Below are positions 44,766 through 53,823 of a stretch of DNA of 64,000 nucleotides, in pieces. The translations under genes were made by a program, and so were the position numbers. The stretch comes from Streptomyces echinoruber (GTDB taxonomy: Bacteria > Actinomycetota > Actinomycetes > Streptomycetales > Streptomycetaceae): assembly GCF_014651135.1 (NCBI RefSeq), contig NZ_BMWH01000005.1:62001-126000 (forward strand). Direction: 5' to 3'. Each line of letters opens with the position of its first letter. Positions within the stretch are counted from its first letter, which is position 1. Below the pieces are notes generated by a model. The model did not search any database, was not told the DNA's origin, and saw only the letters and a list, made by a program, of their open reading frames with translations.

Positions 44766-46595
44766 TCAGGTGCCGGGAGCCGTCGTGCGCAGCAGGCGGC
44801 GCTGGATCTTGCCGCCGGGGCCGCGCGGCAGGGCGGGCACCGCGTCGATGCGGCGGATCCGCTGGAAGGGCGCCAGGTCGGCGTTGACCTCCTCGGCGAC
44901 GCGGGCCGCCACGGCGTCGGCGTCCTCGTTCTCCGGGCCCTGCACACCCTGCACACCCTGCGCACCCTGCGGGTCCTGCGGGTCCTGTGGTGTGCGCAGG
45001 ACGACCAGGGCGTGGGCGACGGCGCCGCTGAAGGCGTCCGGGTGACCGAAGACGACACAGTCGGCGACCGCCGGGTGCCGGGCGAGGACGGCCTCCACCT
45101 CGGTGGGGGCGACGATCTCGTTGTCGCACTTGAAGACGTCGCCCAGCCGGTCCGCGACGAAGAGGTAGCCGTCCTCGTCGAGGTGGCCGACGTCCCCGGT
45201 GGAGAACCAGCCCTCCGCGTCGAAGTCCCGCCGCCCGTCCGGGCCGAGGTAACCGGGCATCAGCTGCGGGCCGCGGATCTGGATCTCGCCGCGCTCGCCG
45301 GCGCCGAGGACCCGGCGCGTGACCAGGTCCACGACGCGGCACTCGGTCCCGGCGACCGGCGGGCCGCACGAACCGGGCTTGGGACGGGCGGGCAGGTCGA
45401 GGGTGACCGTGGGCGAAGCCTCGGCGAGCCCGTAGCCCTGCACCACCGGGATCCCGAACTGCGCGGACAGCACCCGGGCCGGCCCGGCGGGCAGCGCGGA
45501 GCCGCCGCAGAAGATGCCGCGGACCGTCCGGGGCCGCAACCCGGGCAGTCTCGGGTCGGCCGCGAGCCGGGCGAGCCGCACGGGGATGCTGAACCAGTGC
45601 GTGGCCCCGTGGCGGTCGGCGGCGGCCACGGCGGCCGCCGCGTCGCCGTCGGGGCACAGCACTTGCGTGGCCCCGGCCCACAGGGCCGCGTTCAGGTGCA
45701 TGAGGTGGAACAGCGGCAGTTGGTTGAGCGTGACCGAGGTGGCGTCCAGGCCCTGGGCCTGGGCGGTCTGGGCGGCGTTCACCGTGAGGTTGCGGTGGGT
45801 GAGCGGCACCGCCTTGGGGGCGCCCGTGGTGCCGCTCGTGAAGTGCACGCAGGCGGTGGCGTCGGGATCCGCCGGCTCGGCTGGGCCCCCCAGAGTGTCC
45901 GGGCCGCCCGGGCCATCCAGCCCGTCCAGACCGTCCGGGCCGCCCGGGCCATCCAGCCCGTCCAGACCGTCCGGGCCGTCCGGGTCATCCAGCCCGCCCA
46001 GACCGTCCGGGCCGTCCGGGTCATCCAGCCCGTCCAGACCGTCCGGGCCGTCCGGGTCATCCAGACCGCCCGGCTCGTCCGGGCCGTCGTGGGCGGGGGC
46101 GCCGGCGAGCAGCGTCTCCAGCGCGACGGTCCCCGCCGGCGCGTCCGCCGGCGGGCGGTCGAGCACGACGACGGCGGCGAGGTCGGGCAGTTCGTCCCGG
46201 AAGGGCGCGAGCCGGTCCCACATCTCCCCGGTGAGGAAGGCGAGCCGGGTGCGGGACGCGGCGAGGATGTGCCGCAGCGCCTCGCCCCGCACCAGCGGGT
46301 TCAGGGTGACCACCGTGTTCCGGCTGCGGGCGATGCCGTAGTACAGGCTCGCGAAGACGGGGTCGAGCACGGTGGCCGCGCCGACGGCGGCGCCGGTGCC
46401 CACGGCCCGCCGGACGGCGGCGGCGCAGCGGTCGGCCGCCGCGTCGAGCTCCGCGAACGTCAGGGACCGCGCGCCGTGGCGCAGGGCGGTCCGCGTCGGC
46501 CAGCGCTCGGCCGCCCGGCGCGGCAGGTCCCCGAGCGTCACCTCCGGCGGTTCGAGCGGCTCCCGCCAGCGGCCGGCGCCGGTCGCCTCACGCAC
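44766..46595 (-). CDS. Acyl-CoA ligase of aromatic polyketide type
   Basis: 609 residues. A3 motif HFTSGTTGAPKAVPLTH, A5 GYGLAEASP, A7 WFSTGDVG, A10 PGGKIQRR. Similar ligases (MtmL, SsfL2) accompany tetracyclic aromatic polyketides and affect late cyclisation, which fits the setting. Two in-frame repeats are inserted: a 36-bp unit giving about 60 residues rich in Asp, Gly and Pro just before A3, and a short DPQDPQGAQGVQ run near residue 540. It overlaps the aromatase gene by 8 bases. Confidence 0.88.
   Translation of the reverse strand: MREATGAGRWREPLEPPEVTLGDLPRRAAERWPTRTALRHGARSLTFAELDAAADRCAAAVRRAVGTGAAVGAATVLDPVFASLYYGIARSRNTVVTLNPLVRGEALRHILAASRTRLAFLTGEMWDRLAPFRDELPDLAAVVVLDRPPADAPAGTVALETLLAGAPAHDGPDEPGGLDDPDGPDGLDGLDDPDGPDGLGGLDDPDGPDGLDGLDGPGGPDGLDGLDGPGGPDTLGGPAEPADPDATACVHFTSGTTGAPKAVPLTHRNLTVNAAQTAQAQGLDATSVTLNQLPLFHLMHLNAALWAGATQVLCPDGDAAAAVAAADRHGATHWFSIPVRLARLAADPRLPGLRPRTVRGIFCGGSALPAGPARVLSAQFGIPVVQGYGLAEASPTVTLDLPARPKPGSCGPPVAGTECRVVDLVTRRVLGAGERGEIQIRGPQLMPGYLGPDGRRDFDAEGWFSTGDVGHLDEDGYLFVADRLGDVFKCDNEIVAPTEVEAVLARHPAVADCVVFGHPDAFSGAVAHALVVLRTPQDPQDPQGAQGVQGVQGPENEDADAVAARVAEEVNADLAPFQRIRRIDAVPALPRGPGGKIQRRLLRTTAPGT
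44939..44993. repeat. 9-bp array in acyl-CoA ligase
   Basis: About six CCTGCACAC/CCTGCGGGT-like units, in frame, coding a GlnGly/AspPro run in the C-terminal subdomain. Confidence 0.75.
45901..46080. repeat. 36-bp x 5 array in acyl-CoA ligase
   Basis: Five units with exact 36-bp period (45901, 45937, 45973, 46009, 46045), coding a 12-residue DGLDGLDDPDGP-type repeat directly before the ATP-binding motif. Confidence 0.93.
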
Positions 46596-47613
46596 GGGCC
46601 GTCTCCCGTGCGCGGTGCTCGGCCCGCTCCCGGGCCTGCCGTTCGGCCCGCTCCCGGGCCCGGCGCTCGGCCCGCTCCTCGGCGTACTCCTTGGCGAAGC
46701 GCAGGTTGCTCACGCTGTTGGCGCTGAGCACCTTGCGCAGGTACGCGCGGGCGTCCTGCACGGTCGCGCCCGGGAACAGCAGATCGAGCGCGTCCGGGTT
46801 GATGGTCGCGGTGTGCCGGGCGGAGGCGATGACGCCCTCGGGCGTCTCGGTGAACAGCCAGTGGCCGGTGTGGGCGGTCAGCAGCGGGGCGAGGCTGATC
46901 TGCTTGTACACGATCTTGTGGTGGGGCATGCAGATCCGCACCGACCGGGTGGTGTGGGCCCGGCCGTCGGACGTGCGGGTGTCCATGTCGAAGAACTGGA
47001 TGCCGTGTTCGTCCTCGGTCATGTCGATCCGGGTGACGTGCGGGAAGCGGTCGGGCCACTCCCGCGCGCGGTACAGCAGCGCGTAGGAGTCCTCCGCGCT
47101 GCCGCCGATGAACAACGGGTCCTCGAAGGAGAGGGTGAGCTCCGCCAGCTCCTCGCGGTGCTCGGCGGCGTAGGCCAGCTCGCCGAGCTGGACCGCGGCG
47201 TGCTCCTCGATGCCGGCCGCCACCTCGGCGGCGGCCGACGCGGGGACGCCGTCGGCCAGGACGAAAGTGTGACGGATCGTCAGCTCACTGGTGTCGCCGT
47301 CCACTTCGCGCACCCGCCACTCGCCGCCCGAGGAGGCGGTGGGCCCGGCAGGCGGGTCGTTGCGGAAGGCGACGGTGCGCGCCTCGTGGTCCAGGGTGCG
47401 GTACGACGTCCAGGAGACGGCCCGGTCGTGACCGCGCACGGCCCACACCCGGACCTCGTCCGACGCGGCGCCGCGCGCCGTGCGCTCGACGTGGGCCACC
47501 GAGCGGATGAGCTGCGGCCAGCGCTCCACGTCGACGACCAGTTGGTGAACGGCGTCGGCGGGCGCCCGGACCGTGACGCTCCGCTCGACGGCATGGGATT
47601 CCGGCTTCGACAC
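46588..47613 (-). CDS. Didomain aromatase/cyclase
   Basis: 341 residues from GTG 47613 (GAGAGGA 6 bases upstream). Two SRPBCC/Bet v1-like domains: about 1-145 (VTVRAPADAVHQLVVDVERW) and about 165-310 (YALLYRAREWPDRFPHVTRI, FFDMDTRTSDGRAHTTRS). They match the ARO/CYC didomain of reducing type II systems, which folds and aromatises the first ring. The C-terminal 30 residues are Arg/Ala/Glu repeats from a 24-bp array. An upstream in-frame ATG at 47649 lies in repeats and is less likely. Confidence 0.9.
   Translation of the reverse strand: MSKPESHAVERSVTVRAPADAVHQLVVDVERWPQLIRSVAHVERTARGAASDEVRVWAVRGHDRAVSWTSYRTLDHEARTVAFRNDPPAGPTASSGGEWRVREVDGDTSELTIRHTFVLADGVPASAAAEVAAGIEEHAAVQLGELAYAAEHREELAELTLSFEDPLFIGGSAEDSYALLYRAREWPDRFPHVTRIDMTEDEHGIQFFDMDTRTSDGRAHTTRSVRICMPHHKIVYKQISLAPLLTAHTGHWLFTETPEGVIASARHTATINPDALDLLFPGATVQDARAYLRKVLSANSVSNLRFAKEYAEERAERRARERAERQARERAEHRARETARA
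46608..46684. repeat. 24-bp array coding the aromatase C-terminal tail
   Basis: Three copies of a GCTCGGCCCGCTCCCGGGCC-containing 24-bp unit give the Arg/Glu/Ala-rich helical tail. Confidence 0.75.
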
Positions 47614-48055
47614 GGCAGTCCTCTCGATCAGGGGTCGATCAGGGGTCATCGGGGTCGATCAGTGGGCCTCGGGGGTGGTCAAGGAGTCCTCAGGGGCGGT
47701 CAAGGAGTCCTCAGGGGCGATCAGGGAGTCCTCGAGGGCGGTCGGGTCCCGCCTCACCACCGACAGCACCCTCGGCCGCCGTCCTCCAAGGCCGCTGGAG
47801 CACCGGTGGACCGGGGCGGAAGGACGGGGGCGGCGGGGCCGCCGCTGCCGAGTTGCCGGGCCGGTGCGGCTCGGGTGCCGGGGACGCCGGGACGCCGGAG
47901 GCGGCGGGGACGCACGGTCCACCGCGGCTCTAGGTCCGGTCGCCATCCTGACCGCCGGTCACGTCGTGGCCGGTTTCCGGCGCGGACCGGTTTCCGGCGC
48001 GGGCCGGTTTCCGGCGCGGGTCGGGGACCGTCGGGTGTCTCGGAGGAAGGACGAC
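47614..48055. promoter_or_regulatory. Divergent intergenic region with two arrays
   Basis: 442 bases between the divergent aromatase and aldo-keto reductase genes. Promoters for both are expected here. About 47626-47740 holds 12-bp GATCAGGGGTC-like and three to four 21-bp GGTCAAGGAGTCCTCAGGGG plus C units. The rest shows no recognisable gene. Confidence 0.6.
47970..48020. repeat. 17-bp x 3 array upstream of aldo-keto reductase
   Basis: Three near-identical CCGGTTTCCGGCGCGGG units at 47970, 47987 and 48004, 36 bases before the start codon. Confidence 0.9.
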
Positions 48056-49036
48056 ATGGACATCAGGAAGCTGGGCGCGACCGGCCCCGAGGTCTCCGCC
48101 GTCGGGCTGGGCTGCCTCGGCCTGACCGGCGGCTACGGCCCCGTCGACGAGGACGCCGCCGTCGCGCTCGTACGCGAGGCGCTCCAGCTCGGCGTCACGC
48201 TCCTCGACACCGCCGACTTCTACGGCGGCGGCAGCGTGGAGACGCTGCTCGGCCGCGCGCTGGCCGGCGTCCGCGACCGGGCCGTGATCGCCACCCGAGG
48301 GGGCGCCGTGTTCTCGGGGCCCGGGCGCCCGACCGCCTTCGACGGGTCACCGGCGTACCTGCGGCGCGCCTGCGAGGCCTCCCTGAGACGGCTGGGCACG
48401 GACCGCATCGACCTGTACTACCTGGCCCGGGTCGACCCCGCGGTGCCGGTGGAGGAGAGCGTGGGCGCCCTCGCCGAACTGGTCGCCGAGGGGAAGATCG
48501 GCCACATCGGCCTGTCCGAGGTCTCCGCCGACGTCCTGCGCCGCGCGCACGCCGTCCACCCCGTGGCGGCCGTCGCCACCGAGTACTCCCTGTGGTCCCG
48601 TGACGTGGAGGACACCGTGCTGCCGGCCGCCCGCGAACTGGGCGTCGGCCTCGTCGCGTGCAGCCCGCTGGGCCGGGGCTTCCTCACCGGCACTGTGGAC
48701 GCGGCCTCGCTCGGCGCGCGCGACTACCGCCGCAACCACCCCCGGTTCAGCCCGGAGAACCTGGCCCGCAACACCGCCCTGCTCCGCGACGCGGCCCGGA
48801 TCGCCGCCGAGAGCGGCATCCCGCCGGCCCGCCTCGCCCTGGCCTGGGTGCTCGGCCGCGGCGACGACGTCGTCGCCATTCCCGGCACCGTGCGCCGCTC
48901 CCACCTGCTCGAGAACATCGCGGCCGCCGCCGAGCGGCTCGACCCGGCGCACGCCGAGCGGCTCGCGGCCTGCTTCCCGGCCGACGCGGTCGCCGGCTCC
49001 CGCCTGCCCCGCCCGCCCGCGCCCGCCCGGTCGTAG
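48056..49036 (+). CDS. Aldo-keto reductase-like protein lacking Lys and His
   Basis: 326 residues from ATG with GGAGGAAGG upstream. (beta/alpha)8 AKR pattern: GLGCLGLTGGYGP, DTADFYG (Asp51, Tyr56), NADPH site SPLGRGFLTG. The catalytic Lys position reads Arg81 (IATRGG for IATKFG) and the His position reads Ala124 (YYLARVDP for QHRVDP), so two of the four catalytic residues are replaced. It may bind rather than reduce, or work differently. MtmW-type AKRs occur in related clusters. Confidence 0.85.
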   Translation: MDIRKLGATGPEVSAVGLGCLGLTGGYGPVDEDAAVALVREALQLGVTLLDTADFYGGGSVETLLGRALAGVRDRAVIATRGGAVFSGPGRPTAFDGSPAYLRRACEASLRRLGTDRIDLYYLARVDPAVPVEESVGALAELVAEGKIGHIGLSEVSADVLRRAHAVHPVAAVATEYSLWSRDVEDTVLPAARELGVGLVACSPLGRGFLTGTVDAASLGARDYRRNHPRFSPENLARNTALLRDAARIAAESGIPPARLALAWVLGRGDDVVAIPGTVRRSHLLENIAAAAERLDPAHAERLAACFPADAVAGSRLPRPPAPARS

Positions 49037-49059
49037 GCCGGGCCTCCCCCGCCCCGAAG

Positions 49060-49210
49060 CAGACCGCGGAGCAGGCCACAGAACGGGCCGCAGAGCAGCC
49101 CGCAGAACATCCCGCAGAACATCCCGCAGAGCAGCTCACAGAGCAGCTCACAGAAACAGCCCACAGACCAGGTCACGGAAACAGCCCGCGGAAGCAGACC
49201 CCAGAAACAG
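49060..49210. repeat. 12-bp array between reductase and KSIII genes
   Basis: About twelve CAGAGCAGCCCG/GCAGAACATCCC-like 12-bp units fill the gap between the two genes. Confidence 0.85.
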
Positions 49211-49233
49211 ATCGCACCCGAAAGGCCCCCTCC

Positions 49234-50316
49234 ATGAAGTACGAGGCGGTGTACGTCGCAGGCAACGGCACCTGGCTGCCGCAGCCCCTCCGGGTCGGCG
49301 ACGCCGCGGCGCAGGGACTGTGCCGCGAACGGGACGTGGCCCGCACCGACTTCGTCGCCGCCACCGTCTCCACCGACGAGCCCGCCCCCGAGATGGCCGC
49401 CCGCGCCGCCCGGCAGGCGCTCGAGCGCTCCGGGCTGCCGGCCGCCGCCGTGCACCTCCTGCTCTACGCCAACGTCTACTACCAGGGCCACGACATGTGG
49501 GCCCCGGCCTCCTACGTGCAGCGCGCCGCGCTCGGCAACCGGTGCCCGGCGATCGAGGTCCGCCAGATGTCCAACGGCGGCATGGCGGCCCTCGAACTCG
49601 CCGCCACCCACCTCGCCGCGGCCACCGGCCCCTCGGCGGTGCTCACCGTCGCCGCGGACCGCTTCTGCCTGCCGGGCATCGACCGCTGGTTCAGCGACCC
49701 GGGCAGCGTGTTCGGGGACGGCGGCGCCGCCCTGGTGCTGTCCAACGAGGACGGATACGCCCGCCTGCACAGCCTGGTCACCGTCTCCGATCCGGCCCTG
49801 GAGGCCATGCACCGCGGCGACGACCCCTTCGGCCCGGCGCCGTTCACCGTGCGCCGCCCGCTGGACCTGAAGGCGTGCCAAAGGAGCTTCCTGTCCTCGG
49901 CGGGCATGAGCGAGATCGTCGCCCGCAGCGCGAGCGGGCAGCGCGAGGCCCTGGAACGGGCGCTCGACGACGCCGGCGTCGCACTCGACGACGTCGACTG
50001 GTTCGTCCTCCCCCACTTCGGGCGCCGCCGGCTGACCGCCAACTACACCGCCCCGTACGGCATCGACCTGGAGCGCACCACCTGGTCGTGGTTCCGCGGC
50101 GTGGGCCACCTCGGCGCGGGCGACCAGTTCGCGAGTCTCGGCCGGCTCGTGGACACCGGCGCCGCCGGCCCCGGCGACCGCTGCCTGCTGCTGGGCGTGG
50201 GCGCCGGCTTCACCTGGTCGGGCGCCGTGGTGGAGATCCTGCGACGCCCCGCGTGGGCCGCCGACCGGGCCCGCGACGCCCGGCCGCGCCCCTCGACCCC
50301 CCACCGCGTGCCGTGA
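49234..50316 (+). CDS. KSIII-like protein with Ser in place of active-site Cys
   Basis: 360 residues, aligning without gaps to the KSIII-like protein at 8.3 kb through the catalytic region. The nucleophile position is Ser113 (VRQMSNGGMAALELA). His261 (LPHFGRRR), His292 and Asp297 (VGHLGAGD) are present. DpsC of daunorubicin biosynthesis also has Ser here and works with the acyltransferase DpsD in starter selection. The acyltransferase at 61.5 kb could be the partner. An ester-forming acyltransferase role is an alternative. Confidence 0.88.
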   Translation: MKYEAVYVAGNGTWLPQPLRVGDAAAQGLCRERDVARTDFVAATVSTDEPAPEMAARAARQALERSGLPAAAVHLLLYANVYYQGHDMWAPASYVQRAALGNRCPAIEVRQMSNGGMAALELAATHLAAATGPSAVLTVAADRFCLPGIDRWFSDPGSVFGDGGAALVLSNEDGYARLHSLVTVSDPALEAMHRGDDPFGPAPFTVRRPLDLKACQRSFLSSAGMSEIVARSASGQREALERALDDAGVALDDVDWFVLPHFGRRRLTANYTAPYGIDLERTTWSWFRGVGHLGAGDQFASLGRLVDTGAAGPGDRCLLLGVGAGFTWSGAVVEILRRPAWAADRARDARPRPSTPHRVP

Positions 50317-50348
50317 GGGCGGCACCGACGAAAGGAACACCGATCCCC

Positions 50349-51391
<1,043 letters not shown>

Positions 51392-51395
<4 letters not shown>

Positions 51396-52120
51396 CCGTC
51401 ATGCTGGAACTGGAGATCAAACGCGCCCTGCGCGACTGGCGTTTCGTCCTGTTCACCGTCGGAATGCCGATCATCATCTACCTGTCGTCCGCCCGGGGGC
51501 AGGGCCACACCCTCGGCGGCACCTCGGCGGCCAAGTACCTGCTGGTGTCCATGGCGGTGTTCAGCGCGATCGGCGCGGCCCTGAACACCGGCGGTCCGCG
51601 CATCGCCGCGGAGCGCGAGGTGGGCTGGACCCGCCAGTTGCGGCTCACCTCGATGTCCAGCGGCCTGTACATCACGGTGAAGGTCCTCACGGCGGCGGTA
51701 ATCAGCCTCGCCGCCATCCTGACGATCTTCCTGTTCGGCGCGGTGTTCAACCACGTCCGCATGCCCGCCGCGCTGTGGCTCGCCTCGGGCTGCGCCGTCT
51801 GGCTGGGCAGCCTCGTCTTCTGCGCGCTGAGCGTCATGCTGGGCTACCTGTTCTCCACCACCTCGATCACCATCGGGCTGATGGTGGTGAACATGGGCTT
51901 CTCCATGCTGGGCGGCCTGTTCTGGCCGGTGGAGATCTTCCCGTCGTGGCTGCGGGCGGTGGCCGAGCTGACCCCGACCTACCACCTGGCCGAGCTCGGG
52001 CACAGCACCCAACTGGGGCACTGGCCGCACCTGTCGGACCTGGCGGTGCTCGGCGGCTGCCTGGCCCTGTTCGGCGCGCTCGCCGCGTGGCTGTACCGGC
52101 GCGACGAGATCCGGGTCTGA
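51392..52120 (+). CDS. ABC-2 type transporter permease
   Basis: 242 residues, about six membrane segments. GGLFWPVEIFPSWLRAVAEL-type ABC-2 block near the C-terminus. TTG start overlaps the ATPase stop (TTGA), as in the pair at 15.9 kb. Ends before a strong hairpin. Confidence 0.9.
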
Positions 52121-52141
52121 CCGTCCCGTCCCCGCACACGT

Positions 52142-52180
52142 CGAGGGCCCGCCAAACAGCGTCCTGTTGGCGGGCCCTCG
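52142..52180. terminator. Strong bidirectional terminator
   Basis: 14-bp perfect stem CGAGGGCCCGCCAA/TTGGCGGGCCCTCG around an 11-base loop, between the convergent permease and glycosyltransferase genes. Confidence 0.8.
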
Positions 52181-52188
52181 GCGTGCCG

Positions 52189-53547
52189 TCAGCGGGCGGC
52201 CAGCTCCTCCAGGTCCGCCACCAGCCGCAGCGGGGACGGCAGCGCCAGCATCTCCCGGCGCAGCTCCTCGGCGGCCGTACGGTGGGCGGGCCGCTCCAGC
52301 AGCTCCGTGAGGGCCTGCCGCGTCCGCGGCACATCGGCCCGGTGGGCGGGTACGGTCAGACCGGCGCCGGAGGCGGCCAGGCGCCGGCCGTTGAGGAACT
52401 GGTCCATCGCGCAGGGCAGCGCCAGTTGCGGCACGCCCGCGGCCAGCGCCGTCATCAGCACGCCGGCCCCGCCGTGGTGCACGACCGCGGCACAGCCGGG
52501 CAGCACCTGGTGCAGCGGGCGGTTCTCCAGGACCCGTACGTTCGGCGGCAGCGGGCCGAGCGCGGCGGCGTCCGCGGCGTTGGCGGTGACCACCACCTCC
52601 ACGTCCAGCCCGGCGGCGGCCTCCACCACCGTCGGCAGGACACCGGCCTGCGGCCCCACCATCCGGGCGACCGAGTTCCCCCACACGACACAGACCCGCG
52701 GCCGCGCCGAGCCGGCCGGCTCCCCGGGCGCGGCGGCACCGGGACCGCCGCGGTCGGGGCCGTTGTGACCGGGGCCGCCGTCACCGGAGCCGTCGTGACC
52801 GAGACCGCCGTAACTGGAGCCGTTGTGACCGAGGTTGCCGTCACCGGAGCCGTTGTGACCGGGGCCGCCGTAAGCGGGGCCGTTGTAGGGGACGTACCGC
52901 ATCGGCAGCCGCCGCGCCGACGTGCGCGGGCGCAGCGCCCTCGGGCAGGGGTCGACGACGTGCTCCACCAGGTCCGGGCCGAGTTCGCCGACCCCGTACC
53001 GGGCGAACGACCCGGTGGGGTCCTCCGGGCGCAGCCGCAGCCCCGGCTCGTCCTCGTGGGTGCCCGCCGGCCCCCACAGGTGCAGCACCGCCGGCACCCC
53101 CAGGACCCGCGCGGCCAGCAGGCCCTCCATGCTCAGCAGTTCGTGCACCACCAGGTCGGGCCGCCAGCGGCGGGCCAGGTCGACGGCCGCGTCGTGGCTC
53201 ACCCGGGTGGGGCCCGCCAGCCGTGCGCCGCTCTCGCGGGCGAAGTCGGCGAAGGAGAACTCCGACAGCGACCGCAGGGGCGCGCCGGTCACCGGGTGCG
53301 GCGGCAGCCCGGCGTACGGCCAGCGGCCCGCCTGCGCGTTCCACACGTTCTGCAGGCGGGCCAGGAAGACCATGTCCAGCTCGCCGAGCACCGGCACGGG
53401 GGTCAGCCCCGCCCGCGCGAGGTCCTCGCCCTGCGAGGGGGCGCACGCCACCCGCACCTCGTGCCCCGACGCCTGGAGCGCCCAGCCGAGCGGCACCAGG
53501 GGATACCAGTGGCCCTTCCAGGCCGAGACGGTGAACAGCACACGCAT
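52189..53547 (-). CDS. Glycosyltransferase with repeat-expanded linker
   Basis: 452 residues, GT-B. N-terminus VLFTVSAWKGHWYPLVPLGW, donor motif HHGGAGVLMTALAAGVPQL. It is a paralogue of the glycosyltransferases at 2.8, 11.8 and 13.4 kb. Just after the conserved YVPYNGP, where the others have a short linker, it carries about 45 residues of Gly/Asn/Ser/His repeats (GGPGHNGSGD units) from a 30-bp array. The insertion sits between the two Rossmann domains. ATG has GAGG upstream. Confidence 0.92.
   Translation of the reverse strand: MRVLFTVSAWKGHWYPLVPLGWALQASGHEVRVACAPSQGEDLARAGLTPVPVLGELDMVFLARLQNVWNAQAGRWPYAGLPPHPVTGAPLRSLSEFSFADFARESGARLAGPTRVSHDAAVDLARRWRPDLVVHELLSMEGLLAARVLGVPAVLHLWGPAGTHEDEPGLRLRPEDPTGSFARYGVGELGPDLVEHVVDPCPRALRPRTSARRLPMRYVPYNGPAYGGPGHNGSGDGNLGHNGSSYGGLGHDGSGDGGPGHNGPDRGGPGAAAPGEPAGSARPRVCVVWGNSVARMVGPQAGVLPTVVEAAAGLDVEVVVTANAADAAALGPLPPNVRVLENRPLHQVLPGCAAVVHHGGAGVLMTALAAGVPQLALPCAMDQFLNGRRLAASGAGLTVPAHRADVPRTRQALTELLERPAHRTAAEELRREMLALPSPLRLVADLEELAAR
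52739..52890. repeat. 30-bp array expanded from the YNGP motif
   Basis: Four full 30-bp units (52761, 52791, 52821, 52851) of CGTTGTGACCGGGGCCGCCG plus TCACCGGAGC and a half unit. The unit resembles the DNA coding the conserved PYNGP motif at its edge. Confidence 0.9.
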
Positions 53548-53823
53548 GGACGCCCTCCTGCGCACAACCGGATGCATACGGCGGACCCGCACGACCGGAC
53601 ACGCACGGCCGTGTGCACACGACCGGACGCACACGGCCGTACGCACACGACCGGATCGACGGGCCAGCGTCGCGCGCCGGCCTCGAGGAGGGGTGGAGAC
53701 CCGGCCGGTCCGCCGCTCCGGTTCGAGCCGTAGTGCAGCGGTGCTGAAGCGGGCCCGGAGACGCTGGCGGCCGGACACTGCCGGCGGCCGTCCCCCGAAG
53801 GGCGGCCCGTGGAAGGAGTGAGC
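53548..53823. promoter_or_regulatory. Divergent promoter region with 28-bp array
   Basis: 276 bases between the divergent glycosyltransferase and methyltransferase starts. About 53561-53660 consists of about 3.5 copies of a 28-bp GCACACGACCGGACGCACAC plus GGCCGTAC unit. Confidence 0.6.

Noticed and set aside
49060..49210. Tandem repeats as possible CRISPR arrays (also 61286-61485 and 62536-62712)
   Set aside because: Units are directly adjacent with no unique spacers, too short, and no cas genes are present.
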